Below, one piece after another: positions 33,962 to 42,402 of a DNA stretch of 64,000 bases. The stretch comes from Tenacibaculum jejuense (GTDB lineage Bacteria; Bacteroidota; Bacteroidia; Flavobacteriales; Flavobacteriaceae). Both the position numbers and the translations under genes were made by a program. The notes below the pieces were generated by a model. It had not been told where the DNA came from. It saw only the letters and a list, made by a program, of their open reading frames with translations, and ran no database searches. The stretch lies in NCBI RefSeq assembly GCF_900198195.1, contig NZ_LT899436.1, positions 2,695,001-2,759,000 on the forward strand. Direction: 5' to 3'. The first letter of the stretch is position 1; every line of letters begins with the position of its first letter.

Positions 33962-34963
33962 TTACAAATTGATTGCTGTAATAACTATTGAATCTACTCG
34001 TATTTCTTCATCTCCGCTATTATAACCAAAATCTCCACCGCCACCTCCAGTAGCTGGTCCTCCTATTCCTCGAATGAATAGAGCAACACTATTGTTGGCT
34101 GCTGAATTAAAAGTAAAACGATAGGTAACATAACTATCATCTCCAGGATTACTTATAGCTTCTGTTAAAAGATTATTCGCAGCATCTTCAACTTGAGTAA
34201 TCGAAGTGTAACCCCAGTTTTCTTGTGGAAATAATGCTGTATCTGTAAAATACATTGGAGAGTAACCACTTACATATCCCGATCCTGCTAAAGCTCTAAC
34301 TTCTAACATACTTGGAAATGATCCGCCTGTTAAATCTTTAAATGAAGCTACAATCTCTATTGTATAATCTGAATTTGGTGTGACTTCGAATTCTTGATAA
34401 ATATGATCTGGTTCATTATTATCGAATTTTAATACATTATCTGATCCACCATTACCAGAACTAGATTCTCCTTGATCACCTAAATCTTTGTTTATCCAAG
34501 CTGAACATGTACAATCTGAACCTGATGATTTCGGTAATTTTGTAAAATCTGCATTTACTAAAATTGGATCTGGAACATCTGGTTCTTCTGGCTGTATTAC
34601 CTCTATTGTTTTAGAAATGGTACTTTCTACTCCAAGAGCATCTGAAACTGTTAAAGTTACGGTATAGCTTCCTTCACCCGGATACTCATTAACTCCTTCT
34701 TTTTCTATAGATGTGTTACCATCACCAAAATTCCAGCTAAAATTTGTTGCACTGTTAGATAAGTTAGCAAAATTATACAGTCTGAAATTCTCTGTACTCT
34801 GACTAAAATCGAAATCAGCAGATGGTGGTGTTGCATCTTCAATAGATCCTTCTTCTGGAAGTTCAAATTCGAAATTACATGATCCAAATATTAATATACC
34901 AACAAAAACTAAAACCTTTGTCAAGTATTTTTTTTGTTTTTTGAATTTATTTATTGTTTTCAT
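33962..34963 (-). CDS. PKD-domain surface lipoprotein of the alginate locus (SusE/F-position)
   Basis: The 333-residue protein has a lipoprotein signal (VLVFVGILIFGSC). An N-terminal PKD domain (ADFDFS; NFSWNFGDGNTS; GSYTVTLTVSDALG) is followed by a C-terminal beta-sandwich of carbohydrate-binding appearance containing CTC and a glycine-rich loop (GGGGGDFGYN). It lies 19 bases after susD. Lipoproteins at this position typically bind the glycan at the cell surface. Alginate binding is inferred. Confidence 0.8.
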   Translation of the reverse strand: MKTINKFKKQKKYLTKVLVFVGILIFGSCNFEFELPEEGSIEDATPPSADFDFSQSTENFRLYNFANLSNSATNFSWNFGDGNTSIEKEGVNEYPGEGSYTVTLTVSDALGVESTISKTIEVIQPEEPDVPDPILVNADFTKLPKSSGSDCTCSAWINKDLGDQGESSSGNGGSDNVLKFDNNEPDHIYQEFEVTPNSDYTIEIVASFKDLTGGSFPSMLEVRALAGSGYVSGYSPMYFTDTALFPQENWGYTSITQVEDAANNLLTEAISNPGDDSYVTYRFTFNSAANNSVALFIRGIGGPATGGGGGDFGYNSGDEEIRVDSIVITAINL

Positions 34964-34982
34964 TTTTTGTAAGCTCTTTTAA

Positions 34983-36410
34983 TTAGTAACCAGGATTTTG
35001 TTCTAAAATCCCTCCTCCTAAATTCACTTCTCTTTGTGGGATAGGTAATAGTAAATCTGTTGCGCTAAAACTTGCTCCAATATTAGTAGAGAATGTTGTT
35101 AAGATTTCTTGTGCTTTATTGAATCGTAACAAATCAAAAAGACGATGATTTTCAAAAGCCAATTCTACTCTTCGTTCTAACAATAAGTCTTCTTTAGTTA
35201 TATTGGTTACAGTAGTTGTTAATCCTGCTCTATCACGAATTGCTTGGAAAGAAGCTAAAGCCGCAGGAACACTAGTTTCATTTGATGATCCTATAATGGC
35301 TTCAACATGTAATAACAATACATCAGCATAACGTAGTACTACCCAATCATTTCCTGCTTGTGTTGGATTACTTGAAGTAGGGTCTATTCCTAGACTTGCA
35401 TCTCCTTCAGGTATATATTTTACTACTTGAAATTGTGTTGGTTGTGCTTGATCTACTCTATATGAAAAATCAGTTCGATTACCTCCGAAGTTATCTAATG
35501 CTTCTTTTGCATCTGGAGTTACATAATTTACTCCACTAGTTCTTCCAACTGCATTCAACCATTCTGCAGAAAAATTTTGGCTATTTTGTGCATCATCACC
35601 TAAATATCCTATTGAAAATATAACTTCGTTGTTTCCTTCATTAAAGAATATATCTTTAAAATTAGTTTCTAAAGAAAAACCAGAATTCATTACGCTTTCA
35701 CATAATTGTTGTGCTTCTAAGTAACGTTTGTTTTCTGTAGTCATATAAACTTTAGCCAATAACGTTTGTGCTGCTGCTCTAGATGCTCTGTTTTTTGACC
35801 CGTTTCCTAATGTTTCAATGGCTCTGTTTAAATCTGATTCAATTAGAGTATATACCTCATCTTTTGATTTTCTGGTAAATTGAATTTCTTTATCTGCTGG
35901 AGCGATAACTCGATCTATTAATGGAATATCCCCAAATAATCGTACTAAATTAAAATATGCATATGCTCTAACAAATTTAGCTTCACCTTCAAATCTAGTT
36001 CGGTTTGAACTACTTGCATTTCCTAAATTTTGTAAGATGATATTTGCTCTAAAAATAACATTGTAAAAACTACGATAATAATCTGCTACAATACCATTAT
36101 TAGCTTCTATTGTATAGTTTTCAAATTGAGCTGCTTCTCCTTCACTACTTTTAGTTTGAGTATTATCACTTCTCATTTCAGTAACATAGAATTCAACTTG
36201 AATTCCGTGATTGTCATTAGAATTTGTCGAATTAATTCCTTGAATTCCGTCATACATATTAACAACACCTAGTTCTAATTCATCATCATTAGAGTAAAAT
36301 GTCTCTCCATTCGGAGTTCCAACTGGTGCTGGTTCTAAAAAATTATCACTACATGAATACGAAATCAAAATGATAATTAATATTGTGTAAATATTTTTTA
36401 TTTGTTTCAT
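34983..36410 (-). CDS. susD: RagB/SusD family nutrient-uptake outer-membrane lipoprotein
   Basis: The 475-residue protein has the lipoprotein signal ILIILISYSCSDNFLEP. SusD features are the helical TPR-like middle region (EAKFVRAYAYFNLVRLFGDIPLI; SRAAAQTLLAKVYMT) and the C-terminal LLLERRVELAFENHRLFDLLR and LLPIPQREV...NPGY ending. It forms the lid of the SusC transporter and binds alginate oligomers. It is 9 bases after susC, the standard pairing. Confidence 0.95.
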   Translation of the reverse strand: MKQIKNIYTILIIILISYSCSDNFLEPAPVGTPNGETFYSNDDELELGVVNMYDGIQGINSTNSNDNHGIQVEFYVTEMRSDNTQTKSSEGEAAQFENYTIEANNGIVADYYRSFYNVIFRANIILQNLGNASSSNRTRFEGEAKFVRAYAYFNLVRLFGDIPLIDRVIAPADKEIQFTRKSKDEVYTLIESDLNRAIETLGNGSKNRASRAAAQTLLAKVYMTTENKRYLEAQQLCESVMNSGFSLETNFKDIFFNEGNNEVIFSIGYLGDDAQNSQNFSAEWLNAVGRTSGVNYVTPDAKEALDNFGGNRTDFSYRVDQAQPTQFQVVKYIPEGDASLGIDPTSSNPTQAGNDWVVLRYADVLLLHVEAIIGSSNETSVPAALASFQAIRDRAGLTTTVTNITKEDLLLERRVELAFENHRLFDLLRFNKAQEILTTFSTNIGASFSATDLLLPIPQREVNLGGGILEQNPGY

Positions 36411-36419
36411 GGTGTTGTT

Positions 36420-39400
36420 TTAAAATTCTAAGTTTAATCCTAATGAAATAGTTCTTGCAATTGGTGAACCTGCTCTTTGATATCCAAAAGTTAAAGGTCC
36501 TGTACGTTGCACAAACTCGGGGTTAAATCCTGTATAATTACTTGCTGTAAAGTATAATAAGTTTTGCCCTGTTACATATACTCTTGCTCTAGTAAAAAAG
36601 TCGAAAGTATCTGGTAAATCATTTGAAAAATTGTAGCCAATATTTACATTTCTTAAAGCGATGTAAGAAGCATCTTGAATGATTGAATTGGTGAATATTT
36701 TTTGTTTTATGAATCCTTGATCTGGTGTTATAGCAGGATCAAAATCTTGTGAGCTATTGAAATGATTGAATAAATACTGATCTCCCATATTTCTGACCTC
36801 AGCTCCATGACTTCCTTGCCACATAAAGCTTAGATCTACATTTTTGTATCTAAAACTATTGCTAAAACTCCAAACTAAATCTGGATAAGGATCTCCTAAA
36901 ATTGTTTTATCATCATCATCAATTAATCCATCTCCATTTAAGTCTTTTACATAAACATCTTGAGCTTGACCTCCAACTGGATGAAAAGGATCTCTAATAA
37001 ACTCTAGAGGAATTTCTCTATCAACCACCCAACCATAAAAGGAAGCTACCGGATTTCCTACAGAATTGATCCATTCTGCCGCTCTTTTAGAATCTACATT
37101 TAAAATTTGACCATCAGAATCTCCAAAATTGATTAATTCATTTTCATTTATTGAAGCTAACATGCTTGATGACCAACTAAAATCTTCTGTTACGATATTA
37201 CGAGTTTGTAACTCAAGTTCAATTCCTTTATTTTCAACTTCTCCAAGGTTGACTAAAGCTTGAGCAAATCCGGTAGTTACTGAAACTGGGTTAAAAAGTA
37301 GTTGTTTGTTATTGTTTCTTTTGTATACATCTACGGCTCCGCTGATTCTATTATTGAATAAACCAAAATCTAAACCTAGATTGATCTCACTAGATTGTTC
37401 CCATTGTAAATCTGGATTTGGTAAATTTAAAGGATCAAAAGCAGAGAGTACGTTGTTGTCTATTATTGTAGAAGTAGCTTGTAATAAAGCTATTGAAGGA
37501 TACGTATCTATTAATACATCACCCGTATTCAATCTATTATTTCCACTTAATCCATAACTTGCTCTAATTTTTAAATTGGATACTACATCACTATCTTCTA
37601 AAAACTTTTCGTTACTAGCAATCCAACCAACAGATGCTGCTGGGAAATTTCCAAACTTAGAATCGGGTCCGAAAATAGAACTACCATCTCTTCTAAAACT
37701 TAAAGACACTAAATATCTATCATCAAAAGCATAGTTTATTCTTCCAAAGAAAGACATAAATGTAGTTTCATACTGTAAAGAAGATTTATTCGAAATATTA
37801 GTTGCCGCATCTAAAGTTTGAGAAATATCTGATGTAAATCCTGTTCCTGTTATAGATTGTGTTTTGGTATCAAAAGTTTCTGTTGAAAAACCAGCTACAG
37901 CATTTATGTTATGTTTATCATTAAACACATGATTATATGTGAAATAGTTATCTGAAACTAAATGAATTCTATTTAAATCTGTTGTTGTTAAAAAAGCTGC
38001 ATCGGCTCCATTTCTATTTGCTAAAACTCCAGAGTAACGAAATCCGTTTCTTTGTTCAAAATCTCCTGAGAAAGAAGTTTTAAACTCTAAATCATCTACA
38101 ATTTTATAATTCAAATATACAGAACCAAATAATCTAAACCTTTCTTCTGTTCTGTTTCTTTCCAATACTTTAGCAGCTGGATTTGTATTTGAAGAATTAC
38201 TTATATCTGTTCCTCCTGTAGCTATTGGCTGACCTGTAAGTAAATCGTAATCATCAAACATACGTTGTACAGCATAATCGCCAATTTGTACATTAGCCCA
38301 TCTTCCATTGTCTCTCAAGCGATTTACAAATTGAATATTATTTGCATCTACATATAATGGCAACCAAGATGGCTGTCTTAAAATATCATGAGCTGAACCA
38401 TCAAAACGTCTTCGATCTGTAAATGTTGGTGTTAGGCTAAAACCAACTTTAAACTTCTTAGATAATTCTGTATCGACTTTAAGTTTTAAGTTATATTTTT
38501 TAAAATCGTCTGTAATTAAAACACCTTCATCATGAACATATCCAAGGTTTGCACTAAATTTTGTTTTTTTTGTTCCTCCTCTTACACTAAATGAATGATT
38601 TGTAATTGTACCTCCATCAAAAATAACATCTTGCCAACTTCTATCTGTACCAATTAATTGTTTATATCTTGTTCTATCAGATAACGAACCGTTAAGTGCT
38701 AATTCTGCTTGAGCTGTTTTTGCTAAGGTAAGATTATAAGCTTCTGATTGTCTCGCTTCCTTAATACCTGTGAAGGTATTGTACGAAAACTTGGTTTTTC
38801 CTTCTTTTCCTGATTTTGTAATGATTTGAATAACACCATTACTACCTCTAGATCCATAAATAGCTGTAGAAGCTGCATCTTTTAACACATCAAAAGAAGC
38901 GACGTCATTCATATCTAAAGAGCCTAAAAACTCATTATCAACTACTAATCCATCAACTACAATAAGCGGATCAGAAACTCCTGAAATAGAACCTGTACCT
39001 CTTATTCTAATCGTTGGTGCCGAACCTGCTTCTCCTTCAGTTGCTTGAATGTTTACTCCGGAAACTTGTCCTACTAAAGCATCATCAACACGAGCTACAC
39101 CGATCTGTTCTAAATCTTTGTTAACAAGTTTAGATACCGCTCCTGTTACATTCGATTTCTTTTGTGATCCATAACCTACTACCACTACTTCATTAAGAAC
39201 ATTTGCTTCTTCGGTTAGTACAATGGTTAATTCTTTATTATTTTCAATCGTAATTAATCGATCTTTGAATCCAACACTTGAAATTTGAAGTACCTGTCCT
39301 TTTTTTACTTTTAAAAAAAATTTACCATCAAAATCTGTTGAAGTTCCTTTAACTGTACCAAATAAAATAATATTAGCTCCAGGTATAGGCTGGTTATCTT

Positions 39401-39503
39401 CTTTGGAAAGTATGGTACCACTTACCGTGAAAGATTCTTGAGCTGATATAGCAATCCAACAGAAGAGCATTGCTATAAAAGTTAATCTGGTTTGTAATTT
39501 CAT
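36420..39503 (-). CDS. susC: SusC/RagA family TonB-dependent outer-membrane transporter
   Basis: The 1027-residue protein has a signal peptide, an N-terminal carboxypeptidase-regulatory-like domain (FTVSGTILSKEDNQPIPGANIIL), the SusC signature VVVGYGSQKKSNVTGAVS, a plug (IRGTGSISGVSDPLIVVDGL; DAASTAIYGSRGSNGVI) and a long C-terminal beta-barrel ending in an aromatic residue (GLNLEF). It imports alginate oligosaccharides with SusD. Its promoter appears to lie near 39719-39726, overlapping paired GntR sites, which leaves a 5' UTR of roughly 200 bases. Confidence 0.96.
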   Translation of the reverse strand: MKLQTRLTFIAMLFCWIAISAQESFTVSGTILSKEDNQPIPGANIILFGTVKGTSTDFDGKFFLKVKKGQVLQISSVGFKDRLITIENNKELTIVLTEEANVLNEVVVVGYGSQKKSNVTGAVSKLVNKDLEQIGVARVDDALVGQVSGVNIQATEGEAGSAPTIRIRGTGSISGVSDPLIVVDGLVVDNEFLGSLDMNDVASFDVLKDAASTAIYGSRGSNGVIQIITKSGKEGKTKFSYNTFTGIKEARQSEAYNLTLAKTAQAELALNGSLSDRTRYKQLIGTDRSWQDVIFDGGTITNHSFSVRGGTKKTKFSANLGYVHDEGVLITDDFKKYNLKLKVDTELSKKFKVGFSLTPTFTDRRRFDGSAHDILRQPSWLPLYVDANNIQFVNRLRDNGRWANVQIGDYAVQRMFDDYDLLTGQPIATGGTDISNSSNTNPAAKVLERNRTEERFRLFGSVYLNYKIVDDLEFKTSFSGDFEQRNGFRYSGVLANRNGADAAFLTTTDLNRIHLVSDNYFTYNHVFNDKHNINAVAGFSTETFDTKTQSITGTGFTSDISQTLDAATNISNKSSLQYETTFMSFFGRINYAFDDRYLVSLSFRRDGSSIFGPDSKFGNFPAASVGWIASNEKFLEDSDVVSNLKIRASYGLSGNNRLNTGDVLIDTYPSIALLQATSTIIDNNVLSAFDPLNLPNPDLQWEQSSEINLGLDFGLFNNRISGAVDVYKRNNNKQLLFNPVSVTTGFAQALVNLGEVENKGIELELQTRNIVTEDFSWSSSMLASINENELINFGDSDGQILNVDSKRAAEWINSVGNPVASFYGWVVDREIPLEFIRDPFHPVGGQAQDVYVKDLNGDGLIDDDDKTILGDPYPDLVWSFSNSFRYKNVDLSFMWQGSHGAEVRNMGDQYLFNHFNSSQDFDPAITPDQGFIKQKIFTNSIIQDASYIALRNVNIGYNFSNDLPDTFDFFTRARVYVTGQNLLYFTASNYTGFNPEFVQRTGPLTFGYQRAGSPIARTISLGLNLEF

Positions 39504-39649
39504 AATTTGTTTGTTGTTTTTTGCGTCATTTCGATCTTATTCAAGTTCAAAATCTAAAACCAGATTTTGGCAATTCTCATATCTTTAGTATTTTTGCCTT
39601 ATCGATTGCTTTTTGCACTTGATATTACTTCGGTTCCAAAGAAGTATAT

Positions 39650-39684
39650 AAAAAGGATAGGACCTTAAACTATCCTTTTTTTTA
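39650..39684. terminator. Hairpin with flanking A/T tracts between the cupin gene and susC
   Basis: AAAGGATAG (39652-39660) pairs with CTATCCTTT (39670-39678); T8 follows on the plus strand and T5 on the minus strand. On the minus strand it lies between the predicted susC promoter and susC, so it is either the end of the PL6-PL17-cupin transcript or a leader attenuator. Confidence 0.65.
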
Positions 39685-39697
39685 GATCAAAATAAAT

Positions 39698-39726
39698 TGG
39701 TTTACCAGTTTGGTTAACCAAATATA
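39698..39726 (-). promoter_or_regulatory. susC promoter -7 element overlapping tandem GntR operators
   Basis: TGGTTTACCA (39698-39707) and TGGTTAACCA (39711-39720) are spaced 13 bases start to start. Read on the minus strand, TATATTTG (39726-39719) matches the Bacteroidota -7 box TAnnTTTG and runs directly into the operator. The -33 region is T-rich (TTTT rather than TTTG). Confidence 0.75.
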
Positions 39727-39750
39727 ATTTATTTTTTGATTTATAAAAAA

Positions 39751-40110
39751 TTATTTGTCAGTATTTTGCATAAAATCTTCTCGAATAGGACTAAATACAT
39801 CAATCAAAACTCCTGCTTCTTTACAGATAGCTCCGTGCATAACGTGTGGTGGGATGTAAAAACAATCTCCTCCCTTAAGTATTTTAGTTTCTTTTCCTAT
39901 AGTTAATTCGAAAGCTCCATTTTCTACATAAGTAACTTGAGAATGATAATGCTCATGCATTGGTCCTACTCCACCGACTTCAAAGTGTACTTTAACCAAC
40001 ATGATTTTATCATCATACCCCATAATTTTTCGTTTAACTCCTTCCCCAACAACTTCCCATTCAATTTCATCTCCAAAGAGAAATTCTTTACTCGCTTCAA
40101 ATGTTTTCAT
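39751..40110 (-). CDS. Cupin-domain protein
   Basis: The 119-residue single cupin has motif 1 GPMHEHYHSQVTYVENGAFEL with the His pair and Glu, and motif 2 GDCFYIPPHVMHGAIC with the C-terminal His. The family is metal-binding. In alginate and pectin loci, small cupins of this type (KdgF-like) speed the opening of the unsaturated uronate ring to DEH; that role fits here and is inferred. It lies 11 bases after the PL17 lyase gene. Confidence 0.85.
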   Translation of the reverse strand: MKTFEASKEFLFGDEIEWEVVGEGVKRKIMGYDDKIMLVKVHFEVGGVGPMHEHYHSQVTYVENGAFELTIGKETKILKGGDCFYIPPHVMHGAICKEAGVLIDVFSPIREDFMQNTDK

Positions 40111-40121
40111 TTCTATTGTAT

Positions 40122-42398
40122 TTAATTATTGAAATAGTAAGCACCCACCCATTTGTAATGCTTATCTTTTATAGTTAATTCGTGTTTTGTATTTTCTGAG
40201 GGATTTGTATTTGAAATTATAAATACGCGTTGTTCTTTATTGGTAAATACAATTTTTATAGCAGTATAATCTTTATCATCATATATTATACTTGTATTTT
40301 CTATAGTACTTTTTGATTGTTTTGCTAGTTCAAGCACTGCATTATAAGTTCCGTGAGATTCTATAACATTTACAAATAATGTATTGGACTTATTTTGTTT
40401 ACGGTGAATAAAAACCGGATCTCTTCTTAAATTAAAATTAGGATCATTTGCACCTATTCTTCCTAAAATGTAATCTTCATTTGTTTCAGATACAGAAGAT
40501 ATCGAATAGAATTTATTATGATTTAACCATGTAAACTGTGTGAATTGATTTAAAGGCTTCGCTTTTGCTTCTTTCCATAAATGCTGATATCCATTTGTAT
40601 TACCTAAAGTATTTAATTGGAAAGAAGTTTCTAATTTTAAATTCGTTCCAATTACTTGTCCGAAATAATAAAAAGGTAAATCGTAAGTGTTATTATTTTT
40701 AGATTTTATTTTATTGATATCTAAAACAAAAGGAGCTGCTAAATCAGTATCTGTTACCAAAACCATTGTTCTTTGAAGTACAACATTATTATATGCATTA
40801 TTTTCTATTGCACTTACAACTTGTACTTTCTTATTAGAGCTGTTAAACAAATATTTTTCTGAATGATTTTTACTACTCTCTTTAAACTTTCCTTTGTATT
40901 GAGAGGTTTGATTTACCGTAATGGTATTATGAGCAATAGTTTGTTTTGCCCAGGTTTTGTTCTCTTTTAAATACCCGCCACCATTTTTTTGTTCAACATT
41001 TACAAATCTTGATAATCCATAATCTTGAATTACTTCTTCACCATTTTCATACAATGAAAAAGAAAGTTTATCGAAATGTCCATGACTTAAACCATGAGCA
41101 GAATACTTCATTACTAAAGTCAATTTTTGATTCTTGTAAGTTCCTCTTAAAATACCAATGGCTCCTTCATCACCATTAGCTCCATCTGTTAATTCAATTG
41201 AACTTTTCTCAAAAGGTTCTGCTAAATCCTCTTTTAAAGCTAAAGCAACAGCCATACCTGTTTCATCTAATTGAACCTTATTTTGAGCTTTTGCGATAGA
41301 TAATAGCTGTTTATTTTTATTTCCATAGAAATATGCAATATCAACTGCAGAAATTAGAGAAGAATTGAAGTATGACATTCCTTTTTGTCCATCATTTAAA
41401 GGAAAGAAATCTCCATCTTCATCTGTTAGATTTAAAATCGCATCTACAGACTTTAGTAAAACACCATTCTTGTATTCAAAAATTTTAAGCTCAGGTTTTT
41501 TGTTTTGAAGTGCTTGAGCAAAAATTAAAAAAGGATACAATGCATATCTGTGATAATACGGTCCTTCTGTATAATATCCATCAGGAGAAAACGGGCTATC
41601 TAAATTTGCTAGAAATCCTGCTTTTCCATCTTTAGACTTAATTAAACCACCGTCATTATCTAAAGCTTCATTTGAAATCCCATCTTTTTTTATACCATAT
41701 AAAGCTCTATTTACCAATTCATCATCATTCATAACCAAACCAATCATACCAACAGCAACACAACCCCAAGTACTATGATTATGAATACGATTGAAAAATT
41801 GTGGTGTTTCTATTGATAAGAAATCAGCAAAGGGTCTGAATAAATTTTCTTCTAAATGGCCTCTATCTTTCTCCGATAACCAATTGTAAATACAATCGTA
41901 AGCTTGACTTGTATACACTAACCAGTTCGCATCGTTTAAACATTGCCAAAATATTTTACCTCTTGCATATGATCTTGTTTCGGGATGACGATTTAATTTT
42001 GGGTATAAATCTGCATATCCCATCAACATTTCCTTTATGTAAGCTGCATATTTTTCGTCACCTAAAATTTGAAATAAAAGTCCTGCCTTTTGCATTACCG
42101 CATAATTTATTTTATGCTGAGTATGTGGATAACCTCCAGCCATATCTTTTGGAATAGGAATATCAATTCCTTTGGCTATCTGCTCATCTACTTCATTTTT
42201 GGTTTGTTCTAATGTTTGATCGAATAAAGGTGTCGTTTTTAAATTCTTTTTGATGCTATTTACACCATCAACCGTTAACATTAAATTAGGGTGAGCTGCT
42301 GTGTGCTTATTTGCTTTTGTTTGACTCTCATTAGTTTTATTACATGAAAAAAACGAAAACAATAAAAGGATAAGAATAATTTGGGTTGTTCTTAACAT
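40122..42398 (-). CDS. Oligoalginate lyase, polysaccharide lyase family 17 (heparinase II/III-like)
   Basis: The 758-residue lipoprotein (signal ending LLFSFFSC) has an N-terminal alpha/alpha toroid with the PL17 motifs RIHNHSTWGCVAVGM (catalytic Asn/His) and YYTEGPYYHRYALYPF (catalytic Tyr/His). The C-terminal heparinase II/III-type beta-sandwich has GLSHGHFDKLSFSLYENGEE and KQTIAHNTITVN. It acts exolytically, releasing unsaturated monouronate from alginate oligomers, probably at the periplasmic side of the membrane. The next gene upstream, a PL6 lyase, ends 4 bases before its start. Confidence 0.93.
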   Translation of the reverse strand: MLRTTQIILILLLFSFFSCNKTNESQTKANKHTAAHPNLMLTVDGVNSIKKNLKTTPLFDQTLEQTKNEVDEQIAKGIDIPIPKDMAGGYPHTQHKINYAVMQKAGLLFQILGDEKYAAYIKEMLMGYADLYPKLNRHPETRSYARGKIFWQCLNDANWLVYTSQAYDCIYNWLSEKDRGHLEENLFRPFADFLSIETPQFFNRIHNHSTWGCVAVGMIGLVMNDDELVNRALYGIKKDGISNEALDNDGGLIKSKDGKAGFLANLDSPFSPDGYYTEGPYYHRYALYPFLIFAQALQNKKPELKIFEYKNGVLLKSVDAILNLTDEDGDFFPLNDGQKGMSYFNSSLISAVDIAYFYGNKNKQLLSIAKAQNKVQLDETGMAVALALKEDLAEPFEKSSIELTDGANGDEGAIGILRGTYKNQKLTLVMKYSAHGLSHGHFDKLSFSLYENGEEVIQDYGLSRFVNVEQKNGGGYLKENKTWAKQTIAHNTITVNQTSQYKGKFKESSKNHSEKYLFNSSNKKVQVVSAIENNAYNNVVLQRTMVLVTDTDLAAPFVLDINKIKSKNNNTYDLPFYYFGQVIGTNLKLETSFQLNTLGNTNGYQHLWKEAKAKPLNQFTQFTWLNHNKFYSISSVSETNEDYILGRIGANDPNFNLRRDPVFIHRKQNKSNTLFVNVIESHGTYNAVLELAKQSKSTIENTSIIYDDKDYTAIKIVFTNKEQRVFIISNTNPSENTKHELTIKDKHYKWVGAYYFNN

Positions 42399-42402
42399 GA
42401 GA

